Made by a program: the position numbers and the translations under genes. From an uncultured Pseudomonadota bacterium (GTDB lineage: Bacteria > Pseudomonadota > Alphaproteobacteria > Rs-D84), in assembly GCA_947306185.1 (NCBI GenBank), contig CAMZFU010000002.1:1-64000 (forward strand): a DNA stretch of 64,000 nt, written 5' to 3'. Below the pieces are notes generated by a model that was given only the letters and a program-made list of their open reading frames with translations, was not told the DNA's origin and made no database searches. Positions 1 to 10,117 of the stretch are shown piece by piece; the first letter of the stretch is position 1, and each line of letters begins with the position of its first letter.

Positions 1-2
1 CT

Positions 3-545
3 TTACGCGCCAGTGATACGGACGCTGCACTTTATTGGGTCGCGCGTATGATGACAGCAGGCCAAGACCCAATGTATATATTCCGTCGCCTTACACGGTT
101 CGCAATGGAAGATATCGGCCTGGCCGATCCGAATGCAATGCAATTGGCACTTACTGCATGGCAGATTTATGAACGCATGGGCAGTCCCGAAGGTGACATC
201 GCCATGACCGAATTGGTAATATACCTGGGGACGGCGCCTAAAAGTGTTTCTGCATATCGTGCACAATCGGCATCGTATGCGGTTGCAAAGCAGACATCAA
301 ATTTGATGCCACCAAAAAATATTTTGAATGCACCGACCAAGATGATGAAAAATCTTGGGTACGGAAAAAATTATATATATGACCCCGATACAGAATCCGG
401 ATGCAGTGGGCAAAATTGTTTTCCAGAAAGTATGGACCGGCAAAGTTTCTATCATCCAATTGAACGTGGGTTTGAACGCGAAATAAAAAAGCGTTTGGAA
501 TACTGGGACGGCCTGCGCAAGAAATCTGGAAACACACAAAAATAA
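3..545 (+). CDS. rarA: RarA/MgsA replication-associated recombination ATPase, C-terminal part (5' end outside window)
   Basis: The frame is open from base 3 and enters the window upstream of its start. The visible 180 residues match the C-terminal half of RarA (MgsA), the AAA+ ATPase that acts at stalled replication forks with SSB. Recognisable are the helical segment DAALYWVARMM, the following RRLTRFAMEDIGLADP motif and the tetramerisation domain near YHPIERGFEREIKKRL. The AAA+ core with its Walker motifs lies outside the window. The gene ends with TAA, and a separate promoter follows it, so it is probably the last gene of its unit. Confidence 0.93.
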   Translation, partial: LRASDTDAALYWVARMMTAGQDPMYIFRRLTRFAMEDIGLADPNAMQLALTAWQIYERMGSPEGDIAMTELVIYLGTAPKSVSAYRAQSASYAVAKQTSNLMPPKNILNAPTKMMKNLGYGKNYIYDPDTESGCSGQNCFPESMDRQSFYHPIERGFEREIKKRLEYWDGLRKKSGNTQK

Positions 546-551
546 AAATCT

Positions 552-580
552 TTGACTAATTTACGTTATTCTGTTTTAAT
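552..580 (+). promoter_or_regulatory. Predicted sigma-70 type promoter for the PAP2 gene
   Basis: TTGACT (552-557) and TTTAAT (575-580) are separated by 17 bp, close to the housekeeping consensus. They lie 40 bp before the ATG at 620, in the gap after rarA. No operator is visible. Confidence 0.55.
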
Positions 581-619
581 CCCGATAAGATTATTATCCT
601 AATATTGGTTGTATATAAA

Positions 620-1150
620 ATGATTAAGCAGATTCTATTTTGCACGTTTGTGATACTTATGGGGCCCAAAGTTCTGCATGCCAAATCAGATATCGAATCA
701 ATTGGCGATATGACCCAGGTTATGATTCCGGCATACGCATTGGGGATGACAATGAACGAATCTGATTGGACCGGCACAAAACAATTCGTTGCGCAATTTG
801 CGGCAATGGAAATTGTTGTAAACGGATTAAAACACTTTGTACCCGAAGATCGCCCTGACCACAGTGATAAAAAATCTTTTCCATCCGGCCATTCGGCAAG
901 TGCGTTTTCCGGCGCCGCCTTTATACACAAAAGATATGGTATCAAACGTGCAATAATTCCATACATTGCCGCTGGCTTTACCGGTTTTTCACGCGTTTAT
1001 GCCAAACGACATCATGTTCACGATGTACTTGCGGGGGCCGCAATTGGTGGATTAACGGGGTACTTTTTCACATCGCGCCAAACCGGCACAAGCACACAGG
1101 TTGAATTAAGTCCGGAAAGCGTCGCACTGCGTTTCAATACGACTTTCTAG
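620..1150 (+). CDS. Secreted PAP2-family phosphatase
   Basis: This 176-aa protein starts with a signal peptide (about residues 1-20, ending near VLHA). It carries the three PAP2 signature motifs: KHFVPEDRP, PSGHSAS and SRVYAKRHHVHDV, with the expected catalytic His and Asp. PAP2 enzymes remove phosphate from lipids such as undecaprenyl pyrophosphate, phosphatidate or lipid A; the exact substrate cannot be read here. The protein has few membrane segments, so a periplasmic location is likely. I chose the ATG at 620, since an upstream TTG at 605 gives only five extra residues. Its last 4 nt overlap the convergent barrel gene. Confidence 0.85.
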   Translation: MIKQILFCTFVILMGPKVLHAKSDIESIGDMTQVMIPAYALGMTMNESDWTGTKQFVAQFAAMEIVVNGLKHFVPEDRPDHSDKKSFPSGHSASAFSGAAFIHKRYGIKRAIIPYIAAGFTGFSRVYAKRHHVHDVLAGAAIGGLTGYFFTSRQTGTSTQVELSPESVALRFNTTF

Positions 1151-1863
1151 AATAATATATTTATTGATGCACCCACGGAAATATTGTCTTCTTCGAATGC
1201 ATAATCACAATGCCCAACATATTGCGTGCGCCCGTATTCACGAACAAGTTTTATACCAATAGATTCCTCATCGAATTTAGAATTTGTTGATTTACGAAAC
1301 ATAGCATTTCCACCAACACGCCACGCATTATTGACGCGGAAATAAACTTCTGGAATAAAATCTATATAAGACATACCACGGGTATCGTTAAAAATCCAAC
1401 TTGATTTTACCGTTCCTGCAAATGTTACCGCTTCGTATTGACGACCAAAACGCAACCCCGCATAATATGTGGAATCAGCATATTCTGGCGTACGCACACG
1501 ACGTGAACCACCGAATTTAAGCCCCGCCAACACATCGTATATCACCCGGTGCGATGATTCGTCCGCCATACCAATACGGTATATTCCACCCAAATCTATA
1601 CTGGAAAAACCGTCTTGGTTATTATTAAAAGATTGCTGATAAAAAACCTTGGCACCAAACGCAAACCGGTCGTGCAAACCGTATGATAACGATTGCCCCA
1701 GGCGCAAACCGGTATCAAAATAATCAAGTGATGTGCGCGACAGTAACCCCGTGCGTTCTTGCAAAAACAATGGATCCGACGTATCACGCGTTAAATCCGA
1801 TGCGAACGCCCCCGTTCCAATAAACACCACACAAAATAAAAACAACCAAGATTTCTTTAACAT
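1147..1863 (-). CDS. Outer-membrane beta-barrel protein, function unknown
   Basis: The 238-aa protein has a clear signal peptide (residues 1-21, ending GAFAS). It is then built of alternating polar and aromatic strands such as YAGLRFGRQYEAVTFAGTV, typical of a transmembrane beta-barrel. It ends in a strand finishing with Phe (ASINILF), the usual BamA recognition signature for outer-membrane proteins. I do not recognise a family. The next gene upstream on the same strand (1924-3118) is also a barrel, but a terminator-like hairpin separates them. Confidence 0.7.
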   Translation of the reverse strand: MLKKSWLFLFCVVFIGTGAFASDLTRDTSDPLFLQERTGLLSRTSLDYFDTGLRLGQSLSYGLHDRFAFGAKVFYQQSFNNNQDGFSSIDLGGIYRIGMADESSHRVIYDVLAGLKFGGSRRVRTPEYADSTYYAGLRFGRQYEAVTFAGTVKSSWIFNDTRGMSYIDFIPEVYFRVNNAWRVGGNAMFRKSTNSKFDEESIGIKLVREYGRTQYVGHCDYAFEEDNISVGASINILF

Positions 1864-1882
1864 TTTGATTCCATATAAAAAA

Positions 1883-1912
1883 CTAACCGGCGACGATTAA
1901 GCCGCCGGTCTT
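1883..1912 (-). terminator. Rho-independent terminator after the frameshifted barrel gene
   Basis: The stem ACCGGCG (1886-1892) pairs with CGCCGGT (1903-1909) across a 10-nt loop. On the minus strand a T-rich run follows, placing the terminator directly after the gene ending at 1924. Confidence 0.6.
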
Positions 1913-1923
1913 TTCTGTTCATA

Positions 1924-3118
1924 TTAGAAATAGAATATTACCTGACCACCAATTGACATTTCGCGGTACTTATCAAGTTTCGTCTTACCCATATACTCCC
2001 AATCGCCACTTAATGCATCTATGCCATAATAATCTAACTTTTGGCCATCAGCACTGTCATAGAATGATGTTTTCACATACAGGTTCAACGCGAACCAATC
2101 ATTTGGTTGCCACCCAAATGCACCCTTGATTGATGCCTGGTTATGCCAATCATAATTACCAACCAATGCCTCAATATTCAATGTCCAATCTTCATCCAAC
2201 ACACTGAACACACCAAGACCGCCCTCAAAGAAGTACGTTCTATCTACATCATCATCGTATGCAATGAATAACCCACCTTCGTTACCGAATTCATCAACAC
2301 CGGTTATGCCATTACCATACACGAGCAATTCCATATATAGTAGATTTGGAAACTTTATAACCAGCCTTTAAATCCAATACGATGTCATTGGAAATATCTT
2401 GTTGTCTTTCATAATAACCAGACAATGTCGCAATCCACTTTTCATTATCGGTAAAACGCCATTGCAAACCGGCACCATAGATATTAAATCCATTGTCGTC
2501 CATTTTATCATCTGGGGTTGATGCATCAGACCAATCAAATTTATATTTCGTTGAATCATAACGCCCCATCAACAAGATACCGAATTTATCAGTAATACCG
2601 AAACTAAGGTCTTCTTTGACCGCGATTTGATCCATGCTCCATTTTGCGGACGGGTCACTTATGTACCCCCCCGGAATGAAATCTAAATCATATGATGCGG
2701 TATTAAACCCAAGATCCGTTATTGAACCAAATTTACCTTCGGTTGGTTGAAAGAACGGATGCGCCAAATAATATTTACGTTTCATTGTTTTACGAACGGT
2801 CTGACTGCGATTATTTGTCGTTGTACGCGTTGTCGTTGAACCGTTGTATCCACGATACATTTGACTGCGGTTTGTTGTTGGTTGCGAAGAGTAATATTGA
2901 TTTCCGCCCATCGCGCCAGTTGAATTGGAATATGTCCGTGTTGTAGAACGGGTTTCATATTTTGCATAGTTCACATTGTTTGGGTTACTGCGAACCGCCG
3001 GCATACCAGTCAAATCGGCTGCCGATGCACCGCCCATTCCGTTATTCGTTGCCCCAACAGCGGGCACCATTGCACCAAACATCGCGGCAATCATAAATAC
3101 ATGTAAATACATTTTCAT
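1924..3118 (-). pseudogene. Outer-membrane beta-barrel gene split by a frameshift
   Basis: Two overlapping reading frames together look like one secreted barrel protein of about 395 residues. The 5' frame (2312-3118) begins after a strong AGGAG site. It encodes a signal peptide, a Ser/Thr/Asn/Arg-rich linker (about residues 45-110) and the first barrel strands, and stops after IYGIARVW. The 3' frame (ending at 1924) continues in barrel strands and finishes with the signature GGQVIFYF. A one-base shift between 2312 and 2334 would join them. It could be a real mutation, phase-type variation or a sequencing error. No long homopolymer lies at the junction, so slippage is not obvious. Confidence 0.7.
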
Positions 3119-3200
3119 ATTTATTTTCTCCTTTCTTGATGGTTAGATTATATCACAAAAAGGAACTATCACAAAACGAAAAACAAAAAAAGTTGTCAAA

Positions 3201-5426
3201 TTATAAAATTTGGCGTTTACCCTTGGCATCGGCTGCACTAACAATGCCTTCCTGTTCCATACGTTCCATAAAGCCGGCGGCCTTGTTATATCCAACCCCT
3301 AAACGGCGTTGAATGTAAGATATTGTCGGTTTTTTATCACGCAAAACATATTCTTTGGCCATCGCATATAAATCGCCACCTTCGCCCGATGATATTGCGC
3401 CACCAACACCACCAGCAGATGCATCATCCGCATTATCAACAACACCTTCGATATATTTAGGTTCACCTTGGGACCGTAAGAAATCACCAATACGTTGCAA
3501 TTCCGGATTATCTATGAACGCAGCATGGATACGCACAGGCAACCGCCCAGATTCACTGAATAACATATCACCTTTATCCAACAGGTTTTCCGCGCCTTTT
3601 TCACCCAATGATGTAATAGAATCTTGGATGCTGCGTGCCTGGAACGAAATACGCGTTGGGAAGTTTGCCTTGATTGCCCCGGTAATAATTGTCGCATCTG
3701 GACGCTGGGTCGCCATAACAAGGTGTATCCCCGCGGCACGCGCCTTTTGCGCAATACGTTGCAGACATACATCCACTTCCTTGCGCGCAATGTTCATAAG
3801 GTCTGCGACTTCGTCAACGATGATGACAATGTATGGTATATCAGACAAATCAACTTCTTGGGTTTCATATAACAATTCACCTGTTTCTTCATCTGTTCCA
3901 ACCGCGACTTGGCGTGTTACAACCTCGCCTGCATCACGTTTGGCGGCAACCGTTTCATTATACTGTTCTATGTTTTGGGCATTAAACGTTTGTAACTGTT
4001 TATACCTATCGTCCATTTCACGCACCGCCCATTTAAGTGCATTAACCGCCGCCGCCGCATCATTTTTTACAATCGGCGTAATAAGGTGCGGAATATCATC
4101 CCAAAACCCAAAGTCAACCCCTTTGGGGTCGATAATCATCAATTTACATTTATCCGGTGTAAAGTGATACACAATAGATGTTATAATAGATTGAACAAAT
4201 ACCGATTTACCGGTTCCGGTACGTCCCGCAACCAACATATGTGGCATTTTTGCCAAATCAAAATACATTGGCCCCCCCGCGATATTAACCCCCAATGCCA
4301 ATGGTATTTTATATTTGGAATTCACAAATAAATCATCTTCAACTAATTCGCGGAAACGGACCGTTTGGCGATCAAGGTTGACCATTTCAACACCAATCAA
4401 TTCTGTACGCGGAATATGCGCAATACGGATTCTTTCGGTTGCCATCGCACGCGTCATATCATTGACGGTCTTGCTCACATCAACCATCTTGGTCCCGCTT
4501 TCTGGTTTAAATTCATAAAGTGTAATAATTGGTCCAGGGCGAATCCCCGAGACCACACCGTTGACATTGTATTCTGAAAAATGTTGCTCCAATAATGAGG
4601 CCTGACGTTTTAATTCTGGGGTAACGGTATTTTTACGGAAATTAGAACGTTCCAAAAATTCTGGATCTGGTAATTCATATTCAACGGCTTCACTATCAGA
4701 AGTTATAATGGCAGTTTTGCGACGCGGTTTCTTGCGTGGTTTTGTTTTTTCTTCTTCCTCCTCTTCTTCCTCTTCGGCTTCTTCAACCTCTTCTTCGTCT
4801 TCTTCGGATTCTTCTTCATCTTCTTCCTGTGGGATTTCGCGCATCAAATGGAACGCGGTCAGCAACCAACGCAACACACGCCAAAATGCACGAACAATAC
4901 GCATAACATCACTAAAACTTATATGTAATAATATGCCGGCGATAATAAGAAATCCCGCAATGCACAAAATACCAACGGCAATACCCACCCCACCAAGTAC
5001 ACTTGAAATATCGGCGGCGGCAACAGAACCAACCATCCCACCAAACGTCGCACGTGGCGCAATTAACCCAAAACCGGCGGCACCCAAACATACCGCAACA
5101 AATCCACGTAATATGTTATATTCCGGGGTACCATCACCATCGCCCCCCAACATAAGGTTTACACCGTACCGTCCAATACATAACAAGATAAATAATGCTG
5201 GAATAAATCCAATCATATAACGCAATATTCCAACAAAGTTCCCCATCAAAGATTGATTACCAAAATTTCCCGCGGCCGATACACCATCCAGATATGGATT
5301 ATGAAACAGCAATGCCAACACTGCCCACGTTGCAAACAACGCAACGGCAATGCCACACAATTTTTTGGCGAACCCTTTTAATGCCCCAGAAACACTTTCT
5401 GGCAAAAGTTTCGATTTATCACTCAT
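3201..5426 (-). CDS. ftsK: DNA translocase FtsK
   Basis: This 741-aa protein is the septal DNA pump that clears the chromosome from the division site and activates XerCD at dif. Four hydrophobic N-terminal segments anchor it in the inner membrane. A strongly acidic Glu/Asp linker follows at about residues 200-230, much shorter than in E. coli. The motor carries Walker A (AGRTGTGKS) and Walker B (VIIVDEVADL). The C-terminus is a winged-helix gamma domain (ISYIQRRLGVGYNKAAGFME) that reads KOPS sites. I chose the ATG at 5426 (MSDKSK); an in-frame GTG at 5453 would add nine residues. A Xer recombinase is encoded at 18991. Confidence 0.96.
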   Translation of the reverse strand: MSDKSKLLPESVSGALKGFAKKLCGIAVALFATWAVLALLFHNPYLDGVSAAGNFGNQSLMGNFVGILRYMIGFIPALFILLCIGRYGVNLMLGGDGDGTPEYNILRGFVAVCLGAAGFGLIAPRATFGGMVGSVAAADISSVLGGVGIAVGILCIAGFLIIAGILLHISFSDVMRIVRAFWRVLRWLLTAFHLMREIPQEEDEEESEEDEEEVEEAEEEEEEEEEKTKPRKKPRRKTAIITSDSEAVEYELPDPEFLERSNFRKNTVTPELKRQASLLEQHFSEYNVNGVVSGIRPGPIITLYEFKPESGTKMVDVSKTVNDMTRAMATERIRIAHIPRTELIGVEMVNLDRQTVRFRELVEDDLFVNSKYKIPLALGVNIAGGPMYFDLAKMPHMLVAGRTGTGKSVFVQSIITSIVYHFTPDKCKLMIIDPKGVDFGFWDDIPHLITPIVKNDAAAAVNALKWAVREMDDRYKQLQTFNAQNIEQYNETVAAKRDAGEVVTRQVAVGTDEETGELLYETQEVDLSDIPYIVIIVDEVADLMNIARKEVDVCLQRIAQKARAAGIHLVMATQRPDATIITGAIKANFPTRISFQARSIQDSITSLGEKGAENLLDKGDMLFSESGRLPVRIHAAFIDNPELQRIGDFLRSQGEPKYIEGVVDNADDASAGGVGGAISSGEGGDLYAMAKEYVLRDKKPTISYIQRRLGVGYNKAAGFMERMEQEGIVSAADAKGKRQIL

Positions 5427-5476
5427 ACTTGTTATTGTATCATAAAAAATCACAAAATCATAGCCGCCAACGCCAT

Positions 5477-6112
5477 TTATTTAACGCGACGCGTTAAAAT
5501 ATCTTTGACAATAACTGCTGTCGCGGTTCCGATAAACGCACCCATGATAACATCAGATGGCCAATGCGCACCGGCACACACACGCGACACACCGATAACC
5601 ACCGCCAATATCCAGAAAAACCAGCGACCGCGTGGCGCCAACATCCCAATCATCACCAATCCCGCAAACGATGCAAATGTGTGTCCTGATGGCATTGAAT
5701 GAAATGCCCAATCTTTTGCAAATGGGAAAAATCCAGTTGTATTTAATGCTTCATAAAAAATCGGGCGCATACGACCAACCAGTATTTTTATTACACCACC
5801 AATCACCGTTGCACAGCATACAGAACACAAAACCCAAAATGCATAACTATGTCTTACCATATGATACGCTTCTAAAAGATTGACCTTGGTCTTGGTCTGG
5901 ATAATTTTGCGAATATAAAAAATCACCACTATCAAGAACGATATCACAATCCAATTTTTCGTATTGAATATGGCACTAAGAATATCCCATATCTTATAAT
6001 CAAATTGGCGCAAAAAATTATAAATCGGGATATCAAATCCAAATATTCCCCATATCACAATTGCACAAGTCAAAACAAATGCAATACTAATTTCCACCAA
6101 TCTGTTTTTCAT
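5477..6112 (-). CDS. Membrane PAP2-family phosphatase
   Basis: The 211-aa integral membrane protein has about five to six hydrophobic segments. The PAP2 motifs KILVGRMRP, MPSGHTFASF and SRVCAGAHWPSDV are all present, including the catalytic His residues. Such proteins recycle undecaprenyl pyrophosphate or dephosphorylate other lipid phosphates at the outer face of the inner membrane; which one is not determinable. The ATG at 6112 is preferred because an AAGGA sequence ends 9 nt before it, whereas that same AAGGA directly abuts the alternative ATG at 6121. The gene follows the S41-like gene by 12 nt and is probably cotranscribed with it. Confidence 0.86.
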   Translation of the reverse strand: MKNRLVEISIAFVLTCAIVIWGIFGFDIPIYNFLRQFDYKIWDILSAIFNTKNWIVISFLIVVIFYIRKIIQTKTKVNLLEAYHMVRHSYAFWVLCSVCCATVIGGVIKILVGRMRPIFYEALNTTGFFPFAKDWAFHSMPSGHTFASFAGLVMIGMLAPRGRWFFWILAVVIGVSRVCAGAHWPSDVIMGAFIGTATAVIVKDILTRRVK

Positions 6113-6124
6113 ACCAATCATTCC

Positions 6125-7636
6125 TTATTCAAAATTTAATAATCTGCTGTATACTTTGGCATCGGTCAATATCTTAACCGCGACCGAAAGTGCGACCATA
6201 TCTTCATCTTCGCCACTGGTAATTGTTGGGCACCCACGACGAACCGATTCGGCATCAACGCCATTGTCACGATTATAATCATGCGCACGAAAATCATTAT
6301 TTATTACATTAAGGAAAAAAGCACTCTGCTGGGCCGATGTCCGAATATTAGACAAACACACCAATGGGAAAACACCTCGACGATCAATCATGTTGCCCTT
6401 GCCTGTTTTGACCGATTTATTCATCAATTCTAACACCCCACCGTCATCTAACTGTAATCGTGATGCGATTCGTGCAACACCCGCGGTTGGTGTTCCAATT
6501 ATCACCCCACGTCCATTTTCATAGAAAGAATTCGCGATTGCTTCGGCGGTGCCACGTGTCATATTAGAAACAACGACTACAACTGGTGCATTTGTCACTG
6601 CGTCACCTGCTGGTATTACCTCTACTTCATCATGTGCTGTTTCAACAATTCGCATAATCGGGTGTGGCCCAATAAATAGCCCAGCCAATTTTGCCGCTGC
6701 GCGTTCATCATCACCATTTGCTGAACGCAAATCCAACATAACACCGGAAAGATTTTTATGCTTTGATAATGCCTCGGCCACAATAGATGCCGCGTTATTT
6801 GAAACACGGTTCACAACAATTTGTAATATTCCGCCATTGGCATCATCCATAAAAATAACATCTGCATCGGCAATAACTATTGTTGCACGACGAACCACAA
6901 TACGACGTGTACCACTTGGTGTCATTAATGTCATTTTTAATGTTCCCGAATTAAACCCAGACATCATCGCCGCCAATGCCGAATCGGCCAAATCAGAAAC
7001 CAATGTGCCATTTATTTCACCAATCAAATCACCCGCCGAAACACCGGCATTATCCGCCGGAGAACCTTTATATACACCCAACACGCGGAAATTTCCGCGT
7101 TCATCCCGCATACCTTCGATACCAACACTGGTTAGTATTCGACCATCACTTTTGACTTCGGCATCTTGTGAATAAATATAACGGCCGCTTTCATCAATAC
7201 CGCGCATCAGACCGTCTACAACCGCACGGTATATTTCACTTTCCCCCGCCATGGCAAGGTTCGGATCACGTTCACGTAATTTCAGAACCAGCGCCGTTGT
7301 AATTTCACCAAACGCGTCCCAATCACGCGCCGCGGGGCGTGGATAATTCGCAATAATTGAATCGCCCCAAACCAAAACCACACGTTCATCAGTCGCCGCG
7401 ATGTGCGCATTTTGATGCAAGTTTTCCAAACTTTCGATTGCGACATTTATGCTTTTACCGCCCCAACTTACACCATCTAATTTTTCATAAATATCGGCGA
7501 ATCCACGTGACATTTCAACAACATTAAGACCACCTTGGATTGGTTCGTCTTCAAAAAACAGATTGCCAGCATATGCACCACCTGTTGCAAAAAATCCAAG
7601 CAAGATTCCGAAAAAAACTTTTTTAATTTTTGTCAT
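6125..7636 (-). CDS. S41 (C-terminal processing peptidase)-like protein, catalytic dyad apparently lost
   Basis: The 503-aa protein has a signal peptide (residues 1-23). A PDZ-like segment sits around residues 185-250 (VLGVYKGSPADNAGVSAGD). A ClpP/crotonase-type core follows at about 265-420, in the order seen in CtpA/Prc peptidases. The residue expected to be the nucleophilic Ser is Thr363 (SNMTRGTAEAIA). The general-base Lys expected in a GxxTxGKG motif is replaced (GTPTAGVAR, Val387). It may therefore be an inactive scaffold or use a changed mechanism. Alignment was by eye. It lies between secF and a PAP2 gene and is likely periplasmic. Confidence 0.72.
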   Translation of the reverse strand: MTKIKKVFFGILLGFFATGGAYAGNLFFEDEPIQGGLNVVEMSRGFADIYEKLDGVSWGGKSINVAIESLENLHQNAHIAATDERVVLVWGDSIIANYPRPAARDWDAFGEITTALVLKLRERDPNLAMAGESEIYRAVVDGLMRGIDESGRYIYSQDAEVKSDGRILTSVGIEGMRDERGNFRVLGVYKGSPADNAGVSAGDLIGEINGTLVSDLADSALAAMMSGFNSGTLKMTLMTPSGTRRIVVRRATIVIADADVIFMDDANGGILQIVVNRVSNNAASIVAEALSKHKNLSGVMLDLRSANGDDERAAAKLAGLFIGPHPIMRIVETAHDEVEVIPAGDAVTNAPVVVVVSNMTRGTAEAIANSFYENGRGVIIGTPTAGVARIASRLQLDDGGVLELMNKSVKTGKGNMIDRRGVFPLVCLSNIRTSAQQSAFFLNVINNDFRAHDYNRDNGVDAESVRRGCPTITSGEDEDMVALSVAVKILTDAKVYSRLLNFE

Positions 7637-7670
7637 CCATCCCCCCTATCCTTTTGCAACAGGCCACATA

Positions 7671-8534
7671 CTAATATTGCGTTTCACGTAAATTAAAGTG
7701 GTACAAGATTACGTTCGAAATATAAATACTGGTCAATGTTCCCATAATAACCGAGAATGTCATCGCAATTGCAAAATCACGTAATGCCATACCGCCAAAT
7801 ACAAACAGCCCCAACAATGCTAATATAGTTGTGATACTGGTCATCAAAGTACGTGACAACATTTCATTGACTGATAAATCGATAAGTTCATCCATTGGCA
7901 TTTTGTGATACTTTTTAATATTCTCGTCGATTCGGTCATAGTTAACAACCTTATCGTTAATGGAATATCCAACCCCCATAAGGACAACCGCAATCGCGGT
8001 TTGATTGAATTCTAACCCCATAATCGAAAAGAACCCGAACATCAAAATAAAGTCCAATACCAACGATACAAATGAACCAACGGCGTAACCACCACGGTAC
8101 CGTATCCAAATATATACAGCCATTAATATAAATGATACCAATACAGCAAGAATACCACCACGCACCAATTCGCCACCGATTTTTGGTCCAACAATCTGAA
8201 CTTGGGCATATTCAACACGTGTCCCCAAAATATCTTTGATTTCACGTACACGTTCATTTTGTTCGGCATCGGTCGCCCCCTTTGGTAATCCGACACGAAT
8301 CAAAATAGAATTGCCGTCTACAGATTGCAATTCCGGACTAAACGCCGCCAAATCATGGCGCATCTTGTCAACGGTGTATTCAGGGCTGTTGGATTTAACC
8401 TCCATAGAAATACCACCCGCAAAGTCAATACCATAATTAAGCCCTTTGAACGCAAGTGATAAAATAGATATCAACACCAATGCACCGGAAATCCAGTACG
8501 ATAATTTGCGATACTTCATAAAATGCAATTTCAT
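7671..8534 (-). CDS. secF: Protein translocase subunit SecF
   Basis: SecF (287 aa) works with SecD and YajC to pull exported proteins across the inner membrane using the proton motive force. Six membrane segments surround a small periplasmic domain. The signature GLNYGIDFAGGISMEV near residue 30 and the conserved VGYSINDKVVNYDRI in the second half are typical. The gene follows secD by 11 nt in the order yajC-secD-secF. The length is slightly below the usual 300-320 residues. Confidence 0.97.
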   Translation of the reverse strand: MKLHFMKYRKLSYWISGALVLISILSLAFKGLNYGIDFAGGISMEVKSNSPEYTVDKMRHDLAAFSPELQSVDGNSILIRVGLPKGATDAEQNERVREIKDILGTRVEYAQVQIVGPKIGGELVRGGILAVLVSFILMAVYIWIRYRGGYAVGSFVSLVLDFILMFGFFSIMGLEFNQTAIAVVLMGVGYSINDKVVNYDRIDENIKKYHKMPMDELIDLSVNEMLSRTLMTSITTILALLGLFVFGGMALRDFAIAMTFSVIMGTLTSIYISNVILYHFNLRETQY

Positions 8535-8545
8535 ATCAAAACCCC

Positions 8546-10105
8546 TTACTTTTTTCTTACATAACCAATTTTCTTGTTTTTACCACCCATATACCAATCT
8601 ATCAGCAAACGGCTTAACCATATACAGGTGAACAATGTGGTGATAACACCCAACGATAATGTAACCGCAAATCCACGAATCGGTCCGGCACCAAATTGGA
8701 ACAATATCAACGCACAAATCAAATTGGTTAATTCACCGTCCAAAACAGTTTTCATTGAACGATTAAATCCAGAATCAACCGCACGCAACGGTGTTGCCCC
8801 CGAACGCAATTCATCCCTAATACGTTCGAACGGCAATATGTTTGCGTCCACCGCCATACCTAATGTCAAAACGATACCGGCAATACCAGGCAATGTTAAT
8901 GTCGCGCCCATCAATGCCGACACACCAATAATCATGGCAAGGTTAACCATCAAAACGATATCAGCAACCAACCCAAAACCGCGATATACCAATAACATAA
9001 ACAATAATACGAATATAACCCCAATCGCCGAACCAATTTTACCTTGGGCAATGGTGTCCGCACCAAGTCCCGCACCAACGGTACGTTCTTCGATAACCTG
9101 TAACGGGGCCGGCAACGCACCACTACGCAATAACACGGCCAAATCTTTGGCCCCCTGTAAAGTAAATCCACCAGAAATCTGACCACGACCACCAGGAATC
9201 GGTTCACGAATTGTTGGCGCCGACAAAACCTTGCCGTCCAAAACAATTGCGAATCGCTCGTTAACGTGTTCAGTGGTAAGTTTCGCAAACCGTCTTGCCC
9301 CTACGGCATCAAACACCGTTGTTACAACCGGCATATTATTCTGATCAAAGTCCGCCTGGGAATCTTTCAAACTTTCACCAGAAACTTCAATTCTGGAATA
9401 AACCGGAACCTTGCTCCATGGGGATTCCATATACGGCAAAAATTCTGTACCCGCCGGTGCCACATCACTTGCCAGCTGTTCTTGAGTAACATTTTCATTT
9501 ACCAAATGGAACGTCATCTTGGCGGTCTGACCAATAAGTTCTTTGATATGTTCTGGGTTATCAACACCTGGCAATTGAACTAATATATATTTTCCACCCT
9601 GACTTTGGATAGATGGTTCTTTGGTGCCCAACGCGTCAATACGACGACGAACAATTTCAATACTACGCGCCAATGCGTCCGCGGTCATTTCTTCTTTCTG
9701 TTTGTCGGTATAAGACAATGTCAATGTTTTCCCCGATGAAGAAATATCAACCGTATTTCCAAGAACACTTCTTAAACGGCCTTTGGCCTTGGACACGTCA
9801 TCACTTTCGCGAACAACCAATGAAACTATGCCGTCTTTGTTTTGCAAATTAGAAAAACGAATAACACCTTTGTCGCGATTAATCAATGCGCTGCGCACTT
9901 CGTCATATAATTGCGCAGATTTTTCCTTGAACATCGTGTTGGTATCAACCTCTAACAACAACTGCGCCCCACCTTTAAGGTCCAAACCCAAAGAAATCGG
10001 GTGCATCCATGTCGGCATATATTTTGCCGCACGTGTTGATAATGTCGGCACGGCAAGTAATACACCAAACACCGCAACAAAAATAATTGCTAATTTTTTT
10101 AACAT
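8546..10105 (-). CDS. secD: Protein translocase subunit SecD
   Basis: SecD (519 aa) is the larger partner of SecF in the Sec holotranslocon. The N-terminal membrane anchor is followed by the P1 signature SLGLDLKGGAQLLLEVD (about residues 38-54). A large periplasmic region and a five-helix membrane domain with GMAVDANILPFERIRDE complete it. The Asp of that last motif is needed for proton coupling in studied homologues. It lies 12 nt after yajC and is cotranscribed. Confidence 0.97.
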   Translation of the reverse strand: MLKKLAIIFVAVFGVLLAVPTLSTRAAKYMPTWMHPISLGLDLKGGAQLLLEVDTNTMFKEKSAQLYDEVRSALINRDKGVIRFSNLQNKDGIVSLVVRESDDVSKAKGRLRSVLGNTVDISSSGKTLTLSYTDKQKEEMTADALARSIEIVRRRIDALGTKEPSIQSQGGKYILVQLPGVDNPEHIKELIGQTAKMTFHLVNENVTQEQLASDVAPAGTEFLPYMESPWSKVPVYSRIEVSGESLKDSQADFDQNNMPVVTTVFDAVGARRFAKLTTEHVNERFAIVLDGKVLSAPTIREPIPGGRGQISGGFTLQGAKDLAVLLRSGALPAPLQVIEERTVGAGLGADTIAQGKIGSAIGVIFVLLFMLLVYRGFGLVADIVLMVNLAMIIGVSALMGATLTLPGIAGIVLTLGMAVDANILPFERIRDELRSGATPLRAVDSGFNRSMKTVLDGELTNLICALILFQFGAGPIRGFAVTLSLGVITTLFTCIWLSRLLIDWYMGGKNKKIGYVRKK

Positions 10106-10117
10106 AACCGAATCCCC

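Noticed and set aside
4708..5220. Plus-strand Ser-rich protein
   Set aside because: It is the antisense of the acidic linker and membrane part of ftsK.
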